DNA of 29,858 bases. Origin: Claveliimonas stercoravium (GTDB lineage: Bacteria; Bacillota; Clostridia; Lachnospirales; Lachnospiraceae). Location of the stretch: the NCBI GenBank assembly GCA_019117345.1, contig DWZW01000081.1, positions 1 through 29,858 on the forward strand, in the 5' to 3' direction. The notes beneath the pieces are model-generated. The model saw nothing but the letters and a program-made list of their open reading frames with translations, had not been told where the DNA came from and ran no database searches. Positions 1 through 6,819 of this stretch are shown in pieces (the first letter of the stretch is position 1; every line of letters starts with the position of its first letter). Made by a program: the position numbers and the translations under genes.

Positions 1-1
1 C

Positions 2-1267
2 GGACATTTCGGAGCTATGTTAAGCACAAAGAAGCTGGTGCTTGAGGACCGCTTTGAGGCATATAACCTGCCCCTTGGATGTATCTCCCACGCCATCCGC
101 GCGCAGGCGGGAGGACTGCCGGGGGCGCTCTCCAAGGTGGGGCTTGATATTTTTGTAGACCCGAGAAAGGAAGGACCTGGTATCAACCGGCTCTCGATTG
201 ACGACTCTCTTGTGAAATACGTGGAGGTGGACGGGGAGGAGTTCCTCTACTACAAGCTGCCGAAGATCACGGTGGCTCTCATAAAGGGCACTGCCGCGGA
301 CAGGAAGGGAAATATTTCCTTTGACGATATGTTCATGTCCGGCGACGCCCTGTCCATCTGTCAGGCGGTGAAGGCAAACCACGGCAGGGTGATCGTCCAG
401 GTGGACCGGCTGGTGGACACACCCTCAAGGCCGAGGAATGCCATTATCCCGGGCTGCCTGGTTGACGCCATCGTGGTAGTGGAGCCGGAGGAGAGGAACG
501 AGGCTTACACTGCGCTGACAGGAAGCTTTGAGATTCCCTATGCGCAGTGGAGCGCGTGGAATGAGAAGATAGACACAGTATCCGCAAAGACGCGGGGCAA
601 CAGCGCAGCCGGCAATATCATCGGCAGAAGGGCGGCCAAGGAGCTGCGGGTGGACGATATCGTCAATATCGGGATCGGGATCCCAGAGATGGTGTCCAGA
701 CACGCCCGAAAAAACGGCATGCTGGATATGGTGACTCTTACCGTTGAGTCCGGAGGCATCGGAGGCTTTCCTGTCTCGGGGGAGGCGTTCGGAGCCATGA
801 TAGGGGCGGCCTCCGTGTACGACATGGCAAACCAGTTCGATCTGTACGACAACGGAGGGCTGGACATATGCTTTATGGGAGCCCTGGAGGTGGACCGCCA
901 GGGGAATGTCAATGCCCATCGTGGACCGGGCGCCTTTGCGGGAATCGGCGGATTTGCCAACATCACAGCCAAAACGCCCACGGTAGTGTTCTGCCTGACC
1001 TTTGATACCAAAGGGCTGGAGGTCTCTCAGAAAAAGGGGACCGTGACCATTGAACGAGAGGGGACTGTCCCCAAATTCGTAGAAAGGGTAAAAAGCGTCA
1101 GCTTTTCGGCAGCACGGGCCATTGCAAACGGACAGAAGGTCCTGTACGTGACGGAGCGATGTGTGTTCCGGCTGACACCCAAGGGGCTGAAGCTTATTGA
1201 GACCTACCCGGGGGTAGACGTGCAGAGAGATATCCTGGACCGCCTTCCCTTTGAGGTGGAACTCTGA
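2..1267 (+). CDS. Propionate/acyl CoA-transferase (class I), 5' end outside window
   Basis: Class I CoA-transferase that moves CoA between short-chain acyl-CoA and a free acid such as acetate through a glutamyl-CoA thioester. The reading frame is open from base 2, and the residues before the first ATG (base 17) continue the family alignment (G-H-F-G-A, like GHWG in propionate CoA-transferases). The real start, about 100 residues further upstream, is therefore outside the window and the ATG at 17 is internal. Counting from that ATG, residues 15-20 (EAYNLP) and 47-50 (VDPR) are family signatures, and the catalytic glutamate is E244 in the motif VESGGIGG. The C-terminal half carries the second Rossmann-like domain ending in DRLPFEVEL. 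The full-length family is about 510-530 aa; 422 are visible. The acyl substrate cannot be told from sequence alone. No convincing terminator follows it. Confidence 0.85.
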   Translation, partial: GHFGAMLSTKKLVLEDRFEAYNLPLGCISHAIRAQAGGLPGALSKVGLDIFVDPRKEGPGINRLSIDDSLVKYVEVDGEEFLYYKLPKITVALIKGTAADRKGNISFDDMFMSGDALSICQAVKANHGRVIVQVDRLVDTPSRPRNAIIPGCLVDAIVVVEPEERNEAYTALTGSFEIPYAQWSAWNEKIDTVSAKTRGNSAAGNIIGRRAAKELRVDDIVNIGIGIPEMVSRHARKNGMLDMVTLTVESGGIGGFPVSGEAFGAMIGAASVYDMANQFDLYDNGGLDICFMGALEVDRQGNVNAHRGPGAFAGIGGFANITAKTPTVVFCLTFDTKGLEVSQKKGTVTIEREGTVPKFVERVKSVSFSAARAIANGQKVLYVTERCVFRLTPKGLKLIETYPGVDVQRDILDRLPFEVEL

Positions 1268-1335
1268 GAGTATCCTCCGCACAGGAGCGGACGGACAAAA
1301 GCTCCTCATTAAAGCCAAGGCTGATAATGTTGATA

Positions 1336-1365
1336 TTGACAGAATGGAGCGGTCGATAGTATCCT
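1336..1365 (+). promoter_or_regulatory. Possible promoter for the AIM24-type gene
   Basis: A perfect -35 TTGACA at 1336-1341 is followed, after 18 nt, by a weak -10 TATCCT at 1360-1365. An imperfect palindrome (1359-1378) overlaps the -10. Because the -10 is poor, this is only a candidate. Confidence 0.4.
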
Positions 1366-1401
1366 GAAATCAGAATACTTTATCAGTGAGGAGGAATAAT
1401 C

Positions 1402-2082
1402 ATGAGATATCAAATTCAGGGCGAGACGCTTCCAGTAGTCATCTGTGAACTGGAGGGCGGGGAGAAGATGATCACAGAGGGCGGCGGCATGGCCTGGATG
1501 TCCCCGAATATGAAGATGGAGACATCTACCAACGGCGGTGTGGGGAAGGCCTTTGGGAGAATGTTCTCCGGTGAGTCTATCTTCCAGAACAACTATACAG
1601 CAATGGGAGGTCCCGGCATGATCGCTTTTGCTTCCAGCTTTCCCGGGTCTATCCGTGCTTTCGAGATCAGTCCGGGCAATGAGATGGTCTTCCAGAAGAG
1701 TGCGTTCCTGGCAGGCGAGGCGGGAGTGGATGTGTCCATTTTCTTTAACAAGAAGGTCGGTGCCGGATTATTCGGCGGTGAGGGATTTATCATGCAGAAA
1801 TTCAGCGGAAACGGTACGGTCTTCGCGGAATTTGACGGGCATGTGGTAGAGTACGAGCTCCAGGCAGGGCAGCAGATCGTGGTGGACACCGGACATCTTG
1901 CAGGCATGACAGCCAGCTGCAGCATGGAGATACGGAGCGTCCCGGGTGTGAAGAACATGCTCTTCGGGGGCGAGGGATTTTTCAACACCGTGATCACCGG
2001 GCCGGGCCGGATATGGCTCCAGACCATGCCTATCAGCAATGTGGCGGCCGTGCTCCGCAATTACATAACAACTGCGAAATAG
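1402..2082 (+). CDS. AIM24/TIGR00266 family protein
   Basis: A 226-aa protein of the TIGR00266/AIM24 family, which adopts a beta-sandwich fold related to tryptophan-RNA-binding attenuator-like proteins. Its bacterial function is unknown; the name comes from a yeast mitochondrial inner-membrane protein. Visible family features are glycine-rich turns, the stretch GGPGMIAFASSFPG near residues 68-81, and repeated GGEGF motifs near residues 125 and 190. There is no signal peptide or membrane helix, so a cytoplasmic location is expected. The start is fixed by GAGGAGG at about 1388-1394, 7 nt before the ATG. It is separated from the upstream CoA-transferase by 134 nt that hold a possible promoter, so it is probably transcribed alone. 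Confidence 0.85.
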   Translation: MRYQIQGETLPVVICELEGGEKMITEGGGMAWMSPNMKMETSTNGGVGKAFGRMFSGESIFQNNYTAMGGPGMIAFASSFPGSIRAFEISPGNEMVFQKSAFLAGEAGVDVSIFFNKKVGAGLFGGEGFIMQKFSGNGTVFAEFDGHVVEYELQAGQQIVVDTGHLAGMTASCSMEIRSVPGVKNMLFGGEGFFNTVITGPGRIWLQTMPISNVAAVLRNYITTAK

Positions 2083-2177
2083 TAAAAAACCGCAGGATAT
2101 TTATAGGCAGAAATACTAAGTCCAGAGAGGGAATAATCTGAATATTGGGCAGTTTTCACAGCAGTAGTCAGGAGAGA

Positions 2178-2205
2178 TTGCATTTTCCCGAGAGTGTGAT
2201 ATAAT
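2178..2205 (+). promoter_or_regulatory. Promoter for the DUF6465-like gene
   Basis: -35 TTGCAT at 2178-2183, 16-nt spacer, perfect -10 TATAAT at 2200-2205. The gene starts 69 nt downstream of the -10, and an AGGAGG site lies about 8 nt before its ATG. Confidence 0.65.
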
Positions 2206-2274
2206 ATTGACGACTTAAAAGGGAACGGCATAAAGAAAAAATATTGTGAGCAGTAAGATCTAGGAGGAATTGAA

Positions 2275-2772
2275 ATGGCTACAAGAAAGACAGCAGATAC
2301 CAAGACAAAAGTTGGTGTACAGAAGACAGTAAGCAAAGCATCAACCGATGTTGTGACTGCGGCGGCACAGAAGGCTGCGGCAGCTGCTGATACGAAAGAG
2401 GCTGTAAAGAAGGAAGCTGTTAAGGCAGAGCCTGCCAGAGAGACAGCTGCAAAAGAGGAGACTGCTAAGAAGGCCGCCGCACCGGCGAAGAAGGCCGACG
2501 AAGCTAAGGCGGCAGAGAAAAAGACGGCACAGAAGAAGGCTCCGGCCAAAAAAGCCGCGGCGAAAAAGGAGATCAAAGTCAAGACCTATGTGCAGTACAT
2601 GGGCAGAGAAGTGGAAGAGAAGGATATGATAGCTGCCGTAAAGAAGAGCTGGACAAAGGCTTCCGGTAAAAAAGTGGGAGACATCAAGTCCATCGATCTC
2701 TATGTAAAGCCAGAGGAGGGTGCGGTTTACTACGTGGTAAACGGAACAGATACAGGTTCTGTGGCTTACTAG
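2275..2772 (+). CDS. Ala/Lys-rich basic protein with DUF6465-like C-terminal domain
   Basis: A 165-aa protein with two parts. Residues 1 to about 100 are a low-complexity tail of Ala, Lys, Glu and Thr with repeated KKA/AKK/PAKK units, resembling the tail of histone H1 or HU-like proteins and probably disordered. Residues from about 101 to 165 form a compact domain (KVKTYVQYMG...YYVVNGTDTGSVAY) of the DUF6465 type known from Lachnospiraceae. The ATG follows an AGGAGG ribosome binding site by about 8 nt, and the gene ends just before a strong terminator, so it is monocistronic. Nucleic-acid binding through the lysine-rich tail is an inference only; no function is established. No signal peptide or membrane segment is seen. 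Confidence 0.8.
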   Translation: MATRKTADTKTKVGVQKTVSKASTDVVTAAAQKAAAAADTKEAVKKEAVKAEPARETAAKEETAKKAAAPAKKADEAKAAEKKTAQKKAPAKKAAAKKEIKVKTYVQYMGREVEEKDMIAAVKKSWTKASGKKVGDIKSIDLYVKPEEGAVYYVVNGTDTGSVAY

Positions 2773-2785
2773 GAGCATAACAGAC

Positions 2786-2823
2786 AGAGGGCGCGGGGTA
2801 TGGGACCTGCGTCCTCTTTTTTT
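2786..2823 (+). terminator. Rho-independent terminator after the DUF6465-like gene
   Basis: A 9-bp stem pairs 2786-2794 (AGAGGGCGC) with 2809-2817 (GCGTCCTCT), including one G-U pair, followed by seven T residues (2817-2823). It lies 14 nt after the stop codon. Confidence 0.9.
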
Positions 2824-2946
2824 GCTGTGTCAGCGGCTGGATCGGAAGCTGCTCTTTGGGAGCGTCGGTTGTCAGTGAGAAATAGACAGAATATTATATA
2901 AATAACAATAAATTAAAAGATAAGTAAAATGTTTTTAAAATAAATA

Positions 2947-2975
2947 TTGACAAATGCGGTGATAAGTGTTAATAT
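2947..2975 (+). promoter_or_regulatory. Consensus promoter leading into gene-free DNA
   Basis: Perfect -35 TTGACA (2947-2952), exactly 17-nt spacer, and -10 TAATAT (2970-2975). Transcription would start near 2982 and run into about 500 nt with no credible coding sequence. No gene other than the one at 3580, which has its own promoter, could use it. Confidence 0.65.
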
Positions 2976-2981
2976 AAAGTC

Positions 2982-3490
2982 ACAAAATAATAAACGAGAT
3001 AAAAAACAGAATATAAAAAGTTTTTTATAGGTTTATTATTTTAGCTTTGAAGGACAGTCGATATCTGTAGATTGAAAAAATATGATCATTAACTTATTAT
3101 AGTTGGATAATAAGAATTCATATTAAAAAAAGATTTACAGACAGAAGCTGAAATCCAAAGTCAATAGTTTAAGAAAAGGAGGTACGGACCGCCAAAAAAT
3201 TAAACTATCTATACTGGTCATCATTAAGGGAATCCAAAAAGACTGATTCTTGAAAGCCAGAGTACTGAGAAAAGATTTTATTTGAGATATCAGTTTATCG
3301 GGTAATAAGATGTTAGTAACAGGAAGTTCATAGCAGACAGGAAAAGGTCATCCGATGAAATTAAGAATGGTCAGTATAAAAAGAAATCATTTTTTGCTAC
3401 ATGTGTAGAGAAAGGAAGAAAAATGATTGAATCAGTAAAGTAGAGACGGGTGTCAGTTTATTATGAAATTGATGCCCGTCTCTACTGTTT
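2982..3490 (+). ncRNA. Candidate structured noncoding RNA (unassigned)
   Basis: This 500-nt stretch lies in the only long gene-free region of the window. It is AT-rich against G+C-rich neighbours and has no reading frame with a credible start and ribosome binding site. It begins at a consensus promoter and ends at a very strong hairpin. Hairpins visible directly: 2999-3007 with 3020-3028 (9 bp perfect); 3093-3100 with 3107-3114 (8 bp perfect); 3164-3172 with 3200-3208 (9 bp perfect), enclosing an inner stem 3178-3183 with 3188-3193; 3228-3234 with 3245-3251 (7 bp with two G-U pairs); and 3439-3455 with 3470-3486. No known family was recognised. Large clostridial RNAs such as ROOL or raiA are possibilities that cannot be decided without a covariance search. 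The alternative is decayed intergenic DNA. Confidence 0.4.
3439..3486 (+). terminator. Very strong hairpin, possible 3' end of the candidate RNA
   Basis: Arms 3439-3455 and 3470-3486 pair over 17 positions (AGTAGAGACGGG with CCCGTCTCTACT, then a short imperfect part) around a 14-nt loop. It is followed by GTTTCC rather than a long T-run, so it is not a textbook terminator. It may instead be an RNA 3' stem or a processing site. Confidence 0.45.
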
Positions 3491-3512
3491 CCTGCTGACA
3501 GGGAAAATGTAC

Positions 3513-3541
3513 TTAACAGAGAAAGAAAAAGATGATATAAT
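3513..3541 (+). promoter_or_regulatory. Promoter for the multi-helix membrane protein
   Basis: -35 TTAACA (3513-3518), 17-nt spacer, perfect -10 TATAAT (3536-3541), 38 nt upstream of the ATG at 3580. Confidence 0.75.
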
Positions 3542-3579
3542 ACTTCTGAATAATTAATACAGGGACAAAGGAGAAGGTT

Positions 3580-4323
3580 ATGGACGAATTGATGTCGATG
3601 ATGAATCAACTGGCCGATGGGGAGACGGCGCAGGTCGCACAGAGCGTGCAGGATATGATGCGGGGGAGTATAGCTCCCGCTGTTACTGCTGTGGCCCTGG
3701 GACTTGTCATCTGTTTCTTTGGATTAAAGCTGATCCGTGTACTGGCGGCCATAACAGGTATCTGTATCGGGGCAGCGGCGGGAGCCGCCCTGGCTCTGGC
3801 TGTCGGCCAGCAGGGGACAGTGGTCCTGGCAGCGGCGGCCGTGGGGATGGTCTTATTCGCCTGTCTCGGGGCGATCCTCAGAAGAGTAGGCGGATTTCTC
3901 TTTATAGGAGTCCTCACAGCAGGGATACTGGAATGGGTCCTGGCACCGGGCACGCTTCCCTTCCACCTCATATGTCTGGGGGCGGGACTGGTACTCGCAG
4001 TGATCGCGGCCATACTGATGGACCCCATTATCATTGTCTTCTCTTCCATAGGAGGAGGCATTATGGCGGGGCTGGCAGCGACAGCACTCACCGGACTTGA
4101 CCGGAATATCCTCATTACATACGCGGGATGTGCGGTCCTTGCGATACTGGGAATGGTCGTACAGTTCATGATGAAGTCCAGAGAGGTCGGCAAGAGAGAA
4201 AAGCGCTTCTCTGAGGCTGTGAAAGAGGAGAAGTCGGTGGAGACGGAAGTGGAGAAGGCAAGGATGCTGCTGGAGGACGACCTGACAGAGCCGGACGATG
4301 TCGAAAAAGCGGAAGACAAGTGA
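3580..4323 (+). CDS. Multi-pass membrane protein, TMEM198/TM7SF3 (DUF4203)-like
   Basis: A 247-aa integral membrane protein of unknown function. After a short polar N-terminus (residues 1-28) there are about seven hydrophobic segments rich in Gly and Ala, spanning roughly residues 30-200. These include Gly-rich stretches such as GICIGAAAGAALALAVG and SSIGGGIMAGLAATALTG. A charged, Glu/Lys-rich cytoplasmic tail follows from about residue 203 to 247 and could form a coiled coil. The repeated pattern of small-residue helices resembles the TMEM198/TM7SF3 (DUF4203) domain; I assign it on pattern only. The start is supported by AAAGGAGAAGG just upstream and by a clear promoter at 3513-3541. A long hairpin with a T-run follows the stop. 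Confidence 0.75.
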   Translation: MDELMSMMNQLADGETAQVAQSVQDMMRGSIAPAVTAVALGLVICFFGLKLIRVLAAITGICIGAAAGAALALAVGQQGTVVLAAAAVGMVLFACLGAILRRVGGFLFIGVLTAGILEWVLAPGTLPFHLICLGAGLVLAVIAAILMDPIIIVFSSIGGGIMAGLAATALTGLDRNILITYAGCAVLAILGMVVQFMMKSREVGKREKRFSEAVKEEKSVETEVEKARMLLEDDLTEPDDVEKAEDK

Positions 4324-4340
4324 TAACAAGTCTGATTTAT

Positions 4341-4390
4341 AGGACACCTCATCTGCTATGGTATACCCATAGGAAGTGAGGTGTTCTTTT
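4341..4390 (+). terminator. Two-tiered terminator hairpin containing the next gene's ribosome binding site
   Basis: Outer stem 4341-4351 with 4377-4387 (GGACACCTCA/TGAGGTGTTC, one G-U), inner stem 4356-4361 with 4367-4372 (CTATGG/CCATAG), then TTTT at 4387-4390. The 3' arm holds GTGAGGTG, the Shine-Dalgarno sequence of the ORF starting at 4391, so it would be sequestered when the stem forms. Confidence 0.75.
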
Positions 4391-4567
4391 ATGTACAGGG
4401 TAAGCAGGATTTTATTGATGGGAGCCGGTTTTATTTTGGCGGCTGGAGCAGCACTGGTCTTTGGCTTTGCGGACTGCAGGCTGGACGGGACCGTATATAT
4501 GGCGGTCTGCCTGCTGGGGCTGGCGATGATGTACGGTTCGAGCAGGGGGATGTCCAGGGAGTATTAG
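4391..4567 (+). CDS. Small two-helix membrane protein (58 aa)
   Basis: A small hypothetical protein of 58 aa with two hydrophobic segments (about residues 7-26 and 36-50) separated by a short charged turn, a short basic N-terminus (MYRVSR) and a polar C-terminus. The ATG at 4391 is preceded by GAGGTG with a 7-nt spacing. A GTG at 4376 in the same frame is possible but has no better ribosome binding site. The coding sequence begins immediately after the T-run of the terminator at 4341-4390, so expression would depend on read-through and on opening of the stem. No family was recognised. It may be a real regulated small protein or a chance ORF. Confidence 0.5.
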   Translation: MYRVSRILLMGAGFILAAGAALVFGFADCRLDGTVYMAVCLLGLAMMYGSSRGMSREY

Positions 4568-4576
4568 GACAGTGCA

Positions 4577-4606
4577 TTGTGTTTCCTCCCTCTGATGTGC
4601 TATAAT
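4577..4606 (+). promoter_or_regulatory. Promoter for the PHP-domain gene
   Basis: -35 TTGTGT (4577-4582), 18-nt spacer, perfect -10 TATAAT (4601-4606). A small hairpin, ATGCC-GAAAG-GGCAT (4613-4627), lies in the expected leader, before AAAGGAGG at 4638-4645. Confidence 0.65.
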
Positions 4607-4652
4607 AAAAACATGCCGAAAGGGCATATTAAAGTGCAAAGGAGGCTTACTG

Positions 4653-5483
4653 ATGAAACTGGATATGCATTGTCATGTAAAAGAAGGGTCACTTGACAGT
4701 AAGGTAAGCTTGGATGACTATATTACAAAGCTCAAGCAGGAGGGCTTTGACGGGATGCTCATCACGGACCATGACACGTACAAGGGCTACAGGCACTGGA
4801 AATATGAGATGAAGGGGAAGGTGCATGAAGACTTTGTCGTGCTGAAGGGGATCGAGTATGACACCTGCGATGCGGGCCATATTATCTGCATCATGCCGGA
4901 GGGGGTAAGGATGCGTCTCCTGGAGCTGAAGGGCATGCCGGTGCAGATGCTGATCGATTTTGTGCATCGGCACGGAGGGATACTGGGACCTGCGCATCCC
5001 TGCGGAGAGAAATATCTGAGCTTTACAAACACAAAAAAATATTTTAAATCTCCGGAGACGATAAAGAGGTTTGATTTTATCGAGGTGTTCAACTCCTGTG
5101 AGCCTGAGGAGTCTAATGACAGGGCGGCCAGGCTGGCGCAGAAGTACCAGAAGGTGGGGATAGGCGGCAGCGACTCCCACAAGATCGAGTGTGTGGGGAA
5201 GGGATATACGGTCCTGCCCCAGAGAGTGACCTGCGAGACGGAGCTGATCACGCTGATACGTGAGAAGGCGGCCATCGAGGCGGGCGGCACTCTGTACGGC
5301 AAGACGACGAAGGAGAAGCTTGGCCGGATGAACAAGATACTGCCATACTCCTTCTGGTTTTACAACAAGGGCGGAGCTCTTCTGAGGAAGAGGAAGAGGA
5401 CGCAGAAGGGCAGGATCGAAAATCCGGTGGATCCCATTGACCCCATTGAGATCCCCTATCTGGATGAGATAAAAAGGAGGTAG
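4653..5483 (+). CDS. PHP-domain metal-dependent phosphoesterase
   Basis: A 276-aa stand-alone PHP-domain protein, a family of metal-dependent phosphoesterases related to the DNA polymerase III exonuclease domain and to TrpH/RnaAM-type nucleases. The metal ligands expected for the fold are visible: H6 and H8 (MHCH), D39-H40-D41 (TDHD), E68 (GIEYD), H115 (PAHP) and D174/H176 (GSDSH). The order and spacing match the family. The last 70 residues are basic and Pro-rich and do not belong to the catalytic core. The substrate is unknown; a nucleotide or oligoribonucleotide phosphoester is an inference from relatives. The start is set by AAAGGAGG 7 nt upstream. It has its own promoter and appears monocistronic. 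Confidence 0.85.
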   Translation: MKLDMHCHVKEGSLDSKVSLDDYITKLKQEGFDGMLITDHDTYKGYRHWKYEMKGKVHEDFVVLKGIEYDTCDAGHIICIMPEGVRMRLLELKGMPVQMLIDFVHRHGGILGPAHPCGEKYLSFTNTKKYFKSPETIKRFDFIEVFNSCEPEESNDRAARLAQKYQKVGIGGSDSHKIECVGKGYTVLPQRVTCETELITLIREKAAIEAGGTLYGKTTKEKLGRMNKILPYSFWFYNKGGALLRKRKRTQKGRIENPVDPIDPIEIPYLDEIKRR

Positions 5484-5526
5484 GGAGCCCGGGCTTCGGG
5501 ACCAGGCGCGCGCACAGATGACAAAG

Positions 5527-5555
5527 AGGGACAGGCTGCAGGAAAGCCTGTCCCT
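5527..5555 (+). terminator. Hairpin after the PHP-domain gene (weak terminator)
   Basis: A perfect 11-bp stem (5527-5537 AGGGACAGGCT with 5545-5555 AGCCTGTCCCT) has a 7-nt loop. It is followed by GTGCTGTGCC and lacks a T-run, so termination efficiency is doubtful. It is G+C-rich and sits between the PHP gene and the broken alcohol dehydrogenase. Confidence 0.45.
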
Positions 5556-5610
5556 GTGCTGTGCCTTTGAAGAAGAGAAGAACAAGAGGATCACAAAGAA
5601 GAAAGAGAAG

Positions 5611-6819
5611 ATGTATGTATTATGGTGCAGGCTGTTCCAGAGGGTGATGAAATTTTTCATGGATATAGTCCCCTTCTGGCGCAAGCCAAAGATGATAACT
5701 GGAAGGGACAGCCTGAAAAAGCTTCCCGGCATAAGGGTATCAAAAATGTGATGCTGGTGACAGACCCGGGGATTGCCTCTCTGGGGCTGCACGAGCAGCT
5801 TCTGGAGTGGATCCGCGAGGAGGGTATTGAGTGCGTGGTGTATGACAGGACCACGGCAAATCCCACCATTGCCAATGTGGAGGAGGCTCTGCAGCTATAC
5901 CGGGAGAATGGGTGTCATGCGCTCATCGCGTTTGGAGGAGGCTCTCCCATGGACTGTGCCAAGGGAGTGGGAGCCCGGGTGGCAAGACCTCACAAAAAAA
6001 TCTCCTCCATGAGAGGGGAACTGAAGATCTTAAAGCCCATCCCCCCTGCTCATCGCCGTGCCTACTACGGCGGGGACGGGAAGCGAGACCACCCTGGCGG
6101 CTGTGCCGACAGACGAGAGGACGCATGAGAAATATGCCCTCAATGACTTTGTGCTGATACCCAGATACGCAGTCCTCGACCCGGTCCTCACAGAGGGGCT
6201 GCCCCCCTTCATCACGGCAACGACTGGCATGGATGCTCTGACCCACGCTGTGGAGGCGTATATAGGCAAGAGCAACACAGCCCAGACTATAGAAGACAGT
6301 GTGACCGCAGTGAAGCTGATCTTCAGGAATCTGGAGCGTGCCTACACGGATGGTTCCGATATGGAGGCAAGAGAGAACATGCAGAAGGCCTCCTTCCTGG
6401 CCGGAGCAGCGTTTACAAGGGCCTACGTGGGATATGTCCACGCCATCGCCCACAGCCTGGGAGGGGAGTACGGCATCCCCCACGGCCTTGTCAACGCCGT
6501 GATCCTGCCCTATGTGCTGGAGGCCTACGGGAGCTCCGTGTACATGTCCCTGGCAGAGCTGGCGGACATTGTGAAGATAGGACAGGATCTGGAGAGTGAC
6601 CAGGAGAAGGCCAATGCGTTTATCGCAGAGATAAGGGCCATGAACCGGCGGATGGGAATCCCGGACAAGCTGGAGGGCATCCGGGAGGATGATATCGACA
6701 TGCTGGCAAAGAGGGCTGCAAAGGAGGCCAATCCGCTGTACCCGGTTCCGCGGATCATGAGGAAGGACCAGCTGAAGGAAATCTATTATCAGATACGCGC
6801 GCAGGAGGAGAGAAAATGA
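5611..6819 (+). pseudogene. Iron-containing alcohol dehydrogenase, broken by two frameshifts
   Basis: The three pieces together make one Fe-dependent alcohol dehydrogenase of about 400 aa, interconverting alcohols and aldehydes with NAD(P)H. Piece 1 (5611 to about 5735) begins at ATG 5611 and encodes the N-terminus up to SLKKLPG. Piece 2 (about 5735-6043), shifted by -1, carries the family's N-terminal Rossmann region with VTDPGIASLGL and the cofactor motif GGGSPMD. Piece 3 (6044-6819), shifted back by +1 at a run of six C (6041-6046), carries PTTAGTGSE and the iron ligands D and H in DALTHA, H in AHSLGG and H in PHGLVNAV. Read straight through, the first frame stops at 5749-5751. All active-site residues survive, so the damage is recent, or the shifts are sequence errors. 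Its stop overlaps the start of the aldehyde dehydrogenase (ATGA), showing an alcohol/aldehyde operon. Confidence 0.85.

Noticed and set aside
3178..3193. GGAGGT-ACGG-ACCGCC, looks a little like a T-box core
   Set aside because: The conserved T-box AGGGTGGNACCGCG is not matched and no amino-acid gene follows; it fits better as the inner stem of a longer hairpin.
3397..3609. 70-aa minus-strand ORF across the hairpin at 3439-3486
   Set aside because: Spans the inverted repeat and the start of the next gene, no ribosome site, low-complexity Leu/Ser/Phe content.
4381..4605. 74-aa ORF in another frame over the small membrane protein
   Set aside because: Start lies within the terminator stem without spacing to a ribosome site, and it runs into the next promoter.
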